DNA of 64,000 nt, taken from Streptomyces polyasparticus (GTDB lineage Bacteria; Actinomycetota; Actinomycetes; Streptomycetales; Streptomycetaceae). The stretch lies in NCBI RefSeq assembly GCF_014493765.1, contig NZ_JACTVJ010000007.1, positions 558,001-622,000 on the forward strand. The letters run 5' to 3'. Both the position numbers and the translations under genes were made by a program. The notes below the pieces were generated by a model that saw only the letters and a program-made list of their open reading frames with translations, was not told where the DNA came from and did no database searches. This document shows positions 56,763 through 64,000 of the stretch, piece by piece (within the stretch, counting starts at the first letter, position 1; every line of letters begins with the position of its first letter).

Positions 56763-57785
56763 ATGCCCATCGCAACCCCCGAGGTCTACAACGAGATGCT
56801 CGACCGGGCGAAGGCAGGCAAGTTCGCCTACCCGGCCATCAACGTGACCTCGTCCCAGACGCTGCACGCTGCCCTGCGCGGCCTCGCGGAGGCGGAGAGC
56901 GACGGCATCATCCAGATGTCCACCGGTGGCGCCGAGTTCCTGGGCGGCCAGCACAACAAGGACATGGTCACGGGTGCCGTCGCCCTCGCCGAGTTCGCGC
57001 ATGTCGTCGCCAAGAAGTACGACATCACCGTGGCGCTGCACACCGACCACTGCCCCAAGGGCAAGCTGGACACCTACGTCCGCCCGCTGCTCGACATCTC
57101 CGCCGAGCGCGTGGCCCGCGGTGAGAACCCGCTGTTCCAGTCGCACATGTGGGACGGCTCGGCCGAGACCCTCGCCGACAACCTGGCCATCGGCCAGGAG
57201 CTGCTCGCGAAGGCCGCCGCCGCGAAGATCATCCTCGAGGTCGAGATCACCCCGACCGGTGGCGAGGAGGACGGTGTCTCGCACGAGATCAACGACAACC
57301 TCTACACCACGGTCGACGACGCGATCCGCACCGCCGAGGCCCTGGGCCTGGGCGAGAAGGGCCGCTACCTGCTCGCCGCCTCGTTCGGCAACGTGCACGG
57401 CGTGTACAAGCCGGGCAACGTCGTCCTGCGTCCGGAGCTGCTCAAGGAGCTGCAGGAGGGCGTCGGCGCGAAGTTCGGCAAGACCTCCCCGTTCGACTTC
57501 GTCTTCCACGGCGGTTCGGGCTCCACGCTCGAGGAGATCCACACCGCCCTCGAGTACGGCGTCGTGAAGCAGAACCTCGACACCGACATGCAGTACGCGT
57601 TCTCGCGTCCCGTCGTGGACCACATGTTCAAGAACTACGACGGCATGCTGAAGGTCGACGGCGAGGTCGGCGTCAAGGGCCTGTACGACCCGCGTACGTG
57701 GGGCAAGAAGGCGGAGGCCGGCATGGCCGAGCGTGTCGTCGAGGCCGCGAAGGCGCTGCGCTCGGCGGGCACCAAGCTCAAGTAG
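56763..57785 (+). CDS. fba: Class II fructose-bisphosphate aldolase
   Basis: A 340-aa enzyme from ATG 56763 with AAGGAGCGG upstream. Zinc and substrate motifs are present: VALHTDHCPK, LEVEITPTGGEEDG, FGNVHGVYKPGNV and FVFHGGSGSTLEEI. It splits fructose-1,6-bisphosphate in glycolysis. Pairing with pyrE is the common Streptomyces order. Confidence 0.95.
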   Translation: MPIATPEVYNEMLDRAKAGKFAYPAINVTSSQTLHAALRGLAEAESDGIIQMSTGGAEFLGGQHNKDMVTGAVALAEFAHVVAKKYDITVALHTDHCPKGKLDTYVRPLLDISAERVARGENPLFQSHMWDGSAETLADNLAIGQELLAKAAAAKIILEVEITPTGGEEDGVSHEINDNLYTTVDDAIRTAEALGLGEKGRYLLAASFGNVHGVYKPGNVVLRPELLKELQEGVGAKFGKTSPFDFVFHGGSGSTLEEIHTALEYGVVKQNLDTDMQYAFSRPVVDHMFKNYDGMLKVDGEVGVKGLYDPRTWGKKAEAGMAERVVEAAKALRSAGTKLK

Positions 57786-57870
57786 TCCACCGCCGCTCGC
57801 AGTCCACTGCGGCTCAAGCGGTCCACCGCGCGTGCCCCTTTGCGAAAAGGGTCGTGAAGCTGTGGTGACA

Positions 57871-57904
57871 GGCCCGGGTTCCCGCTGCGGAACCCGGGCC
57901 TTTC
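57871..57904 (+). terminator. Terminator after fba
   Basis: CCCGGGTTCC and GGAACCCGGG form a perfect stem around CGCTGC, followed by CCTTT. Confidence 0.85.
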
Positions 57905-57958
57905 GGCTGCTCAGAGGCGGACAAGGGTCACTTATCTGGTCTATACCTCTCGTGCAGG

Positions 57959-59560
57959 ATGGGCCGTATGAAGAAGACCAAGGCCGCGCTCTGGGAGTTC
58001 CTCCAGGGGCTGGGCAAGACGTTCATGCTCCCCGTGGCGCTGCTCGCGTTCTGCGGCATCATGCTCGGGGTCGGCTCCTCGCTGTCGAGCGAGCGGGTCG
58101 CCGAGCAACTCCCGTTCCTCAAGGGCGAGGTGTTCCATCTCGTCTTCACGTGGATGGCCAACACCGGTCTGGTCGCCTTCAAGTTCCTGCCCGTCATGTT
58201 CGCGATGGCCATCCCGCTGGGCCTGGCCCGCGAGGACAAGGGCGTCGCCGCCTTCTCCGGTTTCGTCGGCTTCGCCTCCCTGAACCTCGCGGTGAACTTC
58301 TTCCTCACCGCCAAGGGCGTCGACTTCGAGGACGAGAAGGTCATCGCCCACTACGGCATCGCCGACGTCCTGGGCGTCAAGTCCATCGATACGGGGCTGC
58401 TCGGCGCGGTGGCCGTCGGCATCGTGGTCGCCGTACTGCACCGCCGCTTCCGCACCCAGCGGATGCCCGACGCCCTCGCCTTCTTCGGCGGGCTGCGCTT
58501 CGTGCCGATCGTCTCGGCGCTCGTCCTCAGCCTCGTCGGCCTGCTGATCCCGCTGGTCTGGCCGGCCCTCAACAGCGGCATCACCGCCGTCGGCCGCGGC
58601 ATCGGGCACGCGGGTGTCTTCGGACCGTTCTTCTTCGGCATGGGCGAGGTGCTGCTCCGCCCGATCGGACTGCACCACATCCTCGTGGCGATGTTCCGCT
58701 TCACCGATGTCGGCGGCTCCGGCATGGTCTGCGGCGAGCAGGTCTCGGGCGCGCTGAACCTCTTCTACTCGCAGCTGGGCTGCAAGGCCGCTCCCACCGG
58801 CGAGGTCACCACGGCCACGCACTTCCTGTCCCAGGGCAAGATGGCCGTCTACCTCGGCGGACTCCCGGGCGCGGCCCTCGCGATGTACCACTGCGCCAAC
58901 AAGAAGATGCGCCCCGAGATCAAGGCGCTGCTCGTCTCCGGTGTGGTCGCCTGTGTCGTCGGCGGCATCACCGAACCCCTGGAATTCCTCTTCCTGTTCA
59001 TCGCGCCCTGGCTCTACCTGATCCACGCGGTCCTGGTCGGACTCGGCTTCCTGGTGGCCGCGGTGCTCGGGATCTTCATCGGCAACACCGACGGCAATGT
59101 CATCGACTGGCTGGTCTTCGGAGTGCTCCAAGGGACCACCACCAAGTGGTACTTGGTGCCGGTGATCGCCGCGATCTGGTTCGCCGGGTACTACTTCCTC
59201 TTCCGCTGGGCGATCGTCCGCTTCGACCTCAAGACGCCGGGCCGCGAGGAGCCCGCCGCCGAGGAGAGCGCGGAGGAGAGCGCCGAGGACGCCCCGAGCG
59301 GTGAACTCGTCGCCGGCAAGTACGACCCCGTCGCGATCCTCGCGGCGATCGGCGGCCACGCCAACATCACCTCGCTCGACAACTGCATCACCCGGCTCCG
59401 TATGACGGTCGAGGACGCCGCCCTCGTCGACGAGGCGCGCCTGAAGAAGCTCGGCGCGGTCGGTGTGGTGAAGCTGGACGCGCACAACGTGCAGGTGATC
59501 ATCGGCCCCCAGGTCCAGTCCGTGAAGGATGCGATCGCCAAGCTTGCGCCGGTGGGCTGA
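57959..59560 (+). CDS. malX: PTS EIICB, maltose/glucose type (MalX-like)
   Basis: A 533-aa transporter from ATG 57959 (ATG 57968 possible). EIIC spans about 1-420 with ten or so membrane helices and the conserved GITEPLEFLFLF. An acidic linker (EEPAAEESAEESAED) leads to EIIB with phospho-cysteine in SLDNCITRLRM near 476. It takes up and phosphorylates a hexose. The malY-type gene follows after one base, the arrangement of the E. coli malXY operon. Confidence 0.85.
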   Translation: MGRMKKTKAALWEFLQGLGKTFMLPVALLAFCGIMLGVGSSLSSERVAEQLPFLKGEVFHLVFTWMANTGLVAFKFLPVMFAMAIPLGLAREDKGVAAFSGFVGFASLNLAVNFFLTAKGVDFEDEKVIAHYGIADVLGVKSIDTGLLGAVAVGIVVAVLHRRFRTQRMPDALAFFGGLRFVPIVSALVLSLVGLLIPLVWPALNSGITAVGRGIGHAGVFGPFFFGMGEVLLRPIGLHHILVAMFRFTDVGGSGMVCGEQVSGALNLFYSQLGCKAAPTGEVTTATHFLSQGKMAVYLGGLPGAALAMYHCANKKMRPEIKALLVSGVVACVVGGITEPLEFLFLFIAPWLYLIHAVLVGLGFLVAAVLGIFIGNTDGNVIDWLVFGVLQGTTTKWYLVPVIAAIWFAGYYFLFRWAIVRFDLKTPGREEPAAEESAEESAEDAPSGELVAGKYDPVAILAAIGGHANITSLDNCITRLRMTVEDAALVDEARLKKLGAVGVVKLDAHNVQVIIGPQVQSVKDAIAKLAPVG

Positions 59561-59561
59561 C

Positions 59562-60713
59562 ATGACCTCACATGACGCGCAGGCGTACGACTTCGACCGC
59601 GTTGTCGACCGCCGCGGCACGTGGTGCACGCAGTGGGACTACGTGGAGGACCGGTTCGGCGTGGCCGATCTGCTGCCCTTCACCATCTCGGACATGGACT
59701 TCGAGGCGCCGCCCGAGGTGCTCGCCGCCCTGCGCGGGCGTCTGGAGCACGGGGTGCTCGGGTACTCGCGCTGGCGGCACGAGGACTTCCTGTCCGCGGT
59801 CGTGGACTGGTTCGGCAAGCGGTACGCGACCGAGGTCGACCCCGCGTCGATCGCGTACGCACCGGCCGTGCTCTACCAGGCCGGTGCACTGATCGACCTG
59901 TGGTCCGCGCCCGGTGACGGCGTGGTCGTGCACACCCCCGCGTACGACGCCTTCCCGCGGCTGATCGCCGCGCACGGGCGGGAGATGCGGGGCTGCGGGC
60001 TCGACGACTGGGCGGAGTTCGAGCGGCTGCTCGCGCTGCCCGACACCTCGGTGCTGCTGCTCTGCTCGCCGCACAATCCGACCGGGCGGGTGTGGACCGA
60101 GGACGAACTGGAGCGCATGGCCGCGCTGTGCGCCCGGCACGATGTCGCGGTCATCAGCGACGAGATCCACGCGGACCTCGCGCACCGGCCGCACACGCCC
60201 TGGGCACGGGTCGGCAGCGGGCGCTGGGCGGTCGTCACGTCCGCGTCCAAGTCCTTCAACATCCCTGCTCTGACCGGCAGTTACGCCATCATCGGCGACC
60301 CCGCGTCGCATGCCGCGTATCTGCGCCGCTTGAAGGACGCGGACGGTCTCTCCTCGCCCGCGGTCCTGTCCCTGGTGGGGCATATCGCCGCGTACCGTGA
60401 GGGCGGGGCCTGGCTCGATGCGCTGCGGGCGTATGTGGCGGGCAATCTGGAGCTGGTCGCCGAGCGCCTCGCGGGTACGGGCCTCGACTGGCAGCCCCCG
60501 CAGGCGGGTTACCTGGCCTGGATCGACCTCCGCCCGCTCGGCATCCACGAGGACGAGCCCTTGCAGCGCGAGCTGATCGAGCGCGAAAAGGCCGCGATCA
60601 TGCCTGGCGGCTCCTACGGTGCACCGGGCTTCGTCCGCCTCAACGTGGGCTGCCCGCGCGCCAAGGCGGAGGCGGGGGTGGACGCGCTGGTGCGGGCGGT
60701 TGCGCGGCTCTGA
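59562..60713 (+). CDS. malY: MalY/PatB-type C-S lyase
   Basis: A 383-aa PLP enzyme. WCTQWDYVEDRFGVADLLPF with ISDMDFEAPPEV at the start, LLCSPHNPTGRVWTEDEL, VISDEIHADLAH and the lysine in TSASKSFNIPAL are typical of MalY/PatB cystathionine beta-lyases. The ATG is one base after malX's stop. In E. coli MalY also controls maltose genes; here only the enzyme function can be assumed. Confidence 0.88.
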   Translation: MTSHDAQAYDFDRVVDRRGTWCTQWDYVEDRFGVADLLPFTISDMDFEAPPEVLAALRGRLEHGVLGYSRWRHEDFLSAVVDWFGKRYATEVDPASIAYAPAVLYQAGALIDLWSAPGDGVVVHTPAYDAFPRLIAAHGREMRGCGLDDWAEFERLLALPDTSVLLLCSPHNPTGRVWTEDELERMAALCARHDVAVISDEIHADLAHRPHTPWARVGSGRWAVVTSASKSFNIPALTGSYAIIGDPASHAAYLRRLKDADGLSSPAVLSLVGHIAAYREGGAWLDALRAYVAGNLELVAERLAGTGLDWQPPQAGYLAWIDLRPLGIHEDEPLQRELIEREKAAIMPGGSYGAPGFVRLNVGCPRAKAEAGVDALVRAVARL

Positions 60714-60770
60714 GGCGCCCGCACCCGAATCGAGGTGCTCGGGACCGGGTTCCCCTTGGATGATCGGGGC

Positions 60771-61355
60771 ATGGCGAATCCCGCTTCCTTCCGCGACCTG
60801 ACCAACTGGGGCGATGGCTACGAGCTGGGCATCGAGACCGGTTCCACCGGTGACGCCGAGCTGCAGGCTCTCCTGAGTGCGCTGTGGTCGGCAGCGCAGG
60901 TGCAGGGGTGTTACGGGCGGCGCGACTGCGAGCCGTACGAGCAGGAGGAGGTGCCGTGCACGGTGGCCTCGCTGGCCGAGTACGGTCAGCTGCTCGGTCA
61001 GATCCGCTTGCCGACAGGGCAGTTGGCGGTGTGCGGCTGCGACGTCATCCGGGGTGGCGACGCCGGCAGCGACTGGCTGGACTTCTACGTCCCCACGGGA
61101 GCACTGGACAAAGCGGGCATCTCGTACTGGGGCGGCCGGCCGTTCTTCCGGTCCGCGGTCGTCGACGACTGGCTTGCCGGTATCGCGGCCAAGGCCTTCG
61201 AGGAGGCGCCGTTCAGCCTGGGCATCGTCGGCTGGATGGTCTCCGGGCTGGCCGAGGACGCAGCCTCCCTCGCCGGCGAGATGCCGCAGAAGCGCGGTAT
61301 GGGATATCTGCTGCCGCGTGACGGCGTCCTGCACTACGGGCCCGCCAACGACTGA
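60771..61355 (+). CDS. Hypothetical protein
   Basis: A 194-aa protein, MANPASFRDLTNWGDGYELG at the start, with Cys in VQGCYGRRDCEPYEQEEVPC and a LPTGQLAVCGCDVIRGGDAG middle. Looks globular with no signal peptide. I do not recognise the family. Convergent with the DUF3151 gene and sharing a terminator. Confidence 0.7.
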   Translation: MANPASFRDLTNWGDGYELGIETGSTGDAELQALLSALWSAAQVQGCYGRRDCEPYEQEEVPCTVASLAEYGQLLGQIRLPTGQLAVCGCDVIRGGDAGSDWLDFYVPTGALDKAGISYWGGRPFFRSAVVDDWLAGIAAKAFEEAPFSLGIVGWMVSGLAEDAASLAGEMPQKRGMGYLLPRDGVLHYGPAND

Positions 61356-61373
61356 GCCGAGCATCGGACGGAA

Positions 61374-61400
61374 GAGGGCCGGGCGATGTGCCCGGCCCTC
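61374..61400. terminator. Bidirectional terminator
   Basis: GAGGGCCGGG and CCCGGCCCTC, perfect 10-bp stem with a 7-nt loop between convergent genes. Confidence 0.75.
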
Positions 61401-61408
61401 CGCTTCGC

Positions 61409-61822
61409 TCAGCCCTTGAGCTGGGCGTAAGCCTCGTCGCTGCTGTCGCGCAGGAACTGCCAGCAGCGCTCGTGCTCTTCCTTCTCGTCGATCTCGCCCG
61501 CGGCGCGGGCCAGCGCGGCCAGGCAGCGCAGGAAGCCGCGGTTGGCCTCGTGGCTCCACGGCACCGGGCCGTGCCCCTTCCAGCCGGAGCGGCGCAGCGC
61601 GTCCAGACCGCGGTGGTAGCCGGTGCGCGCGTACGCGTACGACTCGATCACGCGGCCGCCCGCGAAAGCGTCCTCCGCGAGCAGGGCCCAGGCCAGCGAG
61701 TAGGTGGGGTGCGCGGCCGCCACCTCGGCCGGGGTCGACGAGCCGACCATGGCCTTGGCCGCCTCGTTCTCCGGCAGCTGGGTGGGGGCCGGGCCGCCGA
61801 GCAGGTTCTTGTGCGTCTCCAT
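61409..61822 (-). CDS. DUF3151 family protein
   Basis: A 137-aa protein from ATG 61822 (METHKNLLGGPAPTQLPENE). SSTPAEVAAAHPTYSLAWAL, SYAYARTGYHRGLDALRRSG and WSHEANRGFLRCLAALARAA are typical for this actinobacterial helical family of unknown function, which normally sits near fba, as here. The frame is open further upstream but the extension has no homology. Confidence 0.85.
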   Translation of the reverse strand: METHKNLLGGPAPTQLPENEAAKAMVGSSTPAEVAAAHPTYSLAWALLAEDAFAGGRVIESYAYARTGYHRGLDALRRSGWKGHGPVPWSHEANRGFLRCLAALARAAGEIDEKEEHERCWQFLRDSSDEAYAQLKG

Positions 61823-61893
61823 GCGGGCCAGTCTGCCACCCCGGCCATTCGAGTGATTTGATGCGGCGCGGGGGAAGCTACGGGGGTAGCCGC

Positions 61894-63552
61894 ATGCCGA
61901 TACACCGCACACAGGTGCGCAAACCTGTCCTGCTCGGACGCCTGTCCGCCGCGCTCGGCGACCATCCGCGGCGCGCACTGGCCGCGGTTGCCGCTGCCGG
62001 GGCGCTCGTTTCGACGCTGCTGCTGCCGTGGGCGATGCCCCTCGGCTGGGACGAGCTCGTCTACGCCACGCGTTTCCCGTCGTACGCCGACGGCCTCGAC
62101 GTCGAGTTCAGCGCGCCGCGCACCCGGGGTGTCCCGCTGCTCCTCGCCCCGGTCGCCCTGTGGAGCGACTCCGTCGTGCTCCTGAGGCTGTGGCTGACCC
62201 TGCTGTGGCCGGCCGCCCTGTACCTCGGCTTCCTGCCGTGGCTGCGGATCCTGCGGCCGAACGCGGTGGTGGTCGCCGCGGCCTGCTACACCAGCATCTG
62301 GTCGGTGCTGTTCTATGCGGCCCAGGCCATGCCCAACCACTACACGGCCATGGGCACCCTCGCCGCCGTCGGCTGCCTGGTGCCGCGTCAGGCAACGTTC
62401 GCCCCGTCGCGACGCCCGGCACGCACTCTCGCCGCACCGGCCGAAAGCCCAAGTACGTCCAGTACGAGGACTTCCGGCCGGCACGCCGAGAGCACGCACC
62501 AGACGCCGCTCCTTGGCGGGCGAACGTTGCCTGACGCGGCACCAGCCCACCGGACCCGTACCCCGCTCTCGTACGCGGGCATCGTCACGGGCCTCGCCAT
62601 GGCGACGCTGATGCGCCCCAACGACGGCGCCTGGGCGGCCCTTCCGCTGTTCGCCGCCCTGGTCGTGGTCCCCGCCTGGCGCAGCCGCGCCACGGCCGCA
62701 GCGGTCATGGGCGGTGTGGCGGCCGGGCTGCTGCCATGGATCGTCGAGGCCGAGCTGCGCTTCGGTTCGGTGGCCCACCGGCTCTCCGAGGCGAGCGAGG
62801 TCCAAGGCGGCCTGCGTCCGGTGTTCGCCCTGCCGTGGCATGTCGCGGCCCTCGACGGGCGGCTCCTGTGCCGCCCGTGCGATGCGGACGCGGTGACCTG
62901 GCAGGGGGTGTCGCTGTGGCTGCTGCTCATACCCCTGGCCGCGCTCGGCGTGTGGGCGGCGGGCCGTCCGGCGCCCGGCGCGGCCACGGACGACACGGCG
63001 TCCGGCGCCCGGCGCGCCGTCCGTCTCGCGGTGATCACCGCGGGCTGTACCGCGGCCCCCTACTTCTTCCTCGTCCCCTACGCGGCCCCCCGCTTCCTCT
63101 TCCCCTCCTACGCGCTGCTCGCGCCGCCCGCCGCGCTCGGCCTGCTCTGCCTCCGGGACGCGGTGCGCCGTTCCCGGTCCCGTACGAGAGGGCGCTTCGT
63201 CCCGCGGGCGGCGGGACTCCTCGCGGCCGCCGTCCTCACGGCCCATGTCCTGGGGCAGGTACTTCTCGCGTACGGGCACGGACGCATCCAGGAGCAGGGC
63301 CGCCTGGACTGGGAACGGGTCGCGCGGGTCCTGCACGACCAGGGGGTGCGCACCCCTTGCACGCTCGGCAGCCATGCCAGCCGCGTGCCCCTCGCGTACA
63401 CCGCGGGCTGTCAGCCCACCAAGGGACGGCAGCCCGACGCCTACGTCCTCCTCGACCACGAACCGCCCCGCTGGGCCCGCGACTGGCCGCGGCACTCCGT
63501 GCCCGGTGCGCACGACAAGGGCTGGTCCGTGCTGGTCAGGCCTGGCCCCTGA
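61894..63552 (+). CDS. Glycosyltransferase-like polytopic membrane protein with inserted palindrome
   Basis: A 552-aa protein from ATG 61894 (CGGGGGTAG upstream; ATG 61861 also possible). About nine membrane helices; PWAMPLGWDELVYATRFPSY after helix 1 has the acidic WDE pattern of GT-C fold mannosyltransferases, followed by AQAMPNHYTAMG. The C-terminal domain is external (CTLGSHASRVPLAYTAGC). Residues about 162-218 are a low-complexity Arg/Pro/Thr insert created by a 169-bp palindromic element, which keeps the frame open. The insert would lie in a loop between helices, so function may survive. Lipid-linked sugar substrate is inferred. Confidence 0.65.
   Translation: MPIHRTQVRKPVLLGRLSAALGDHPRRALAAVAAAGALVSTLLLPWAMPLGWDELVYATRFPSYADGLDVEFSAPRTRGVPLLLAPVALWSDSVVLLRLWLTLLWPAALYLGFLPWLRILRPNAVVVAAACYTSIWSVLFYAAQAMPNHYTAMGTLAAVGCLVPRQATFAPSRRPARTLAAPAESPSTSSTRTSGRHAESTHQTPLLGGRTLPDAAPAHRTRTPLSYAGIVTGLAMATLMRPNDGAWAALPLFAALVVVPAWRSRATAAAVMGGVAAGLLPWIVEAELRFGSVAHRLSEASEVQGGLRPVFALPWHVAALDGRLLCRPCDADAVTWQGVSLWLLLIPLAALGVWAAGRPAPGAATDDTASGARRAVRLAVITAGCTAAPYFFLVPYAAPRFLFPSYALLAPPAALGLLCLRDAVRRSRSRTRGRFVPRAAGLLAAAVLTAHVLGQVLLAYGHGRIQEQGRLDWERVARVLHDQGVRTPCTLGSHASRVPLAYTAGCQPTKGRQPDAYVLLDHEPPRWARDWPRHSVPGAHDKGWSVLVRPGP
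62377..62545. mobile_element. MITE-like palindromic element within a coding region
   Basis: Perfect 27-bp terminal inverted repeats lie at 62377-62403 and 62519-62545 (CTGGTGCCGCGTCAGGCAAC... and its complement). The interior also folds back (GGCCGAAAG / CTTCCGGCC). Total 169 bp, no transposase. The insert is in frame with the membrane protein gene around it. No clear target duplication. Confidence 0.7.
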
Positions 63553-63688
63553 GGGTGGCGAGAGCCCTGTGACCAGGCAGGCCTTGCCGATACGGGGGAG
63601 GATTGCGGAGGATGCGGGGTGGGGACCGGGGCCCCCGTGCCGGCATCGGCAGGGGCGGACCGCTACCCGAAGTACCGAGGAGACAGTG

Positions 63689-64000
63689 ATGTCCCACGAG
63701 ACCGCAGAGGCGGGCACCCCGAATCCGGAGACCCCGGAGACCCCGCATCTCGACTTCGCCGGCACCACGCCGTACGAGGACTACGTGCAGGCCGACGTCC
63801 TCACCCACCTGCAGAAGACCCTCTCGGACGACCCCGGGGAAATGGTCTTCCTGGTGACCACCCAGGTCATGGAACTCTGGTTCACGGTGATCGTCCACGA
63901 ATGGGAGACCGCGGCCCGCGCCCTGCGCGAGGACGATCTCACCGTCGCGAAGGACGCCCTGAAGCGTTCCGTACGGGAGCTGGAGGCGCTGAACGCCTCC
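63689..64000 (+). CDS. kynA: Tryptophan 2,3-dioxygenase, 3' end cut by window edge
   Basis: The first 104 residues are visible, from ATG 63689 with GAGGAGA upstream. TTPYEDYVQADVLTHLQ, DDPGEMVFLVTTQVMELWFT and VIVHEWETAARALREDDL match the haem-dependent dioxygenase that opens the indole ring to N-formylkynurenine. The haem-ligand region lies beyond the window. Confidence 0.9.
   Translation, partial: MSHETAEAGTPNPETPETPHLDFAGTTPYEDYVQADVLTHLQKTLSDDPGEMVFLVTTQVMELWFTVIVHEWETAARALREDDLTVAKDALKRSVRELEALNAS

Overview
The window is high-GC actinobacterial DNA. The right-hand chromosomal genes (pyrE, fba, a malX-type PTS gene with malY, DUF3151, kynA), GTG/TTG starts and the phage type all point to Streptomyces. 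Two mobile elements appear to be nested inside one another next to an aminotransferase (dapC-type) gene.

Region 1 (1-7232, genes mostly on the minus strand) looks like an accessory/defence island. It holds an unidentified gene running off the left edge, a two-domain XRE-type regulator, and a tight three-gene operon for a DNA methyltransferase, a HerA-type ATPase and a NurA-type nuclease. It ends in a 3' remnant of a dapC-type gene (7233-7288).

Region 2 (about 7278-47956) is a complete prophage of about 40.7 kb, phiC31-like in size and layout. Order: serine integrase; two membrane proteins; a repeat-rich cos-like region with phage tRNAs; HNH endonuclease, terminase and an HK97-type head module; a siphovirus tail module with a probable -1 frameshift in the tail chaperone; collagen-like fibre, amidase endolysin and holin; then early genes (dNMP kinase, candidate repressor, cold-shock protein, exonuclease, Gp3-like directionality factor, nuclease, primase-helicase, C5 methyltransferase, DNA polymerase, sigma-like factor). 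Two dispersed intergenic motif families occur only here: seven CTACTCACGTGAGTAG-type palindromes (operator or stoperator candidates) and about eight GGCAATC..CCAGACC motifs, always in gene orientation upstream of transcription units (phage-specific promoter candidates, possibly read by the phage sigma-like factor).

Region 3 (41.6-47.9 kb, right end of the prophage) is cargo: an XRE/TPR regulator facing away from a run of very small genes, a 41-aa precursor-like peptide, an asparagine-synthetase/lasso-cyclase-like enzyme and a SAM methyltransferase. This resembles a compact, undescribed RiPP locus without the usual leader-binding or protease genes. A small GntR regulator with 17-bp tandem repeats and two small genes follow.

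Region 4 (47895-49935) has two dapC-type copies. The full-length copy (47895-49061) has its last codons supplied by the prophage at attR; its displaced original tail lies at attL. The second copy (49132-49935) stops abruptly after its lysine motif, at the place where phage TG1-type integrases insert. The simplest reading is that an older element inserted into the native gene while carrying a spare copy and the defence operon, and that the prophage later inserted into the 3' end of the spare copy.

Region 5 (49936-64000) is ordinary chromosome: small membrane proteins, DUF2617, a membrane spermidine-synthase-like protein, a CoxG-like protein, aldose epimerase, pyrE, fba, malX-malY, DUF3151, a glycosyltransferase-like membrane protein containing a 169-bp MITE-like palindrome, and the start of kynA.
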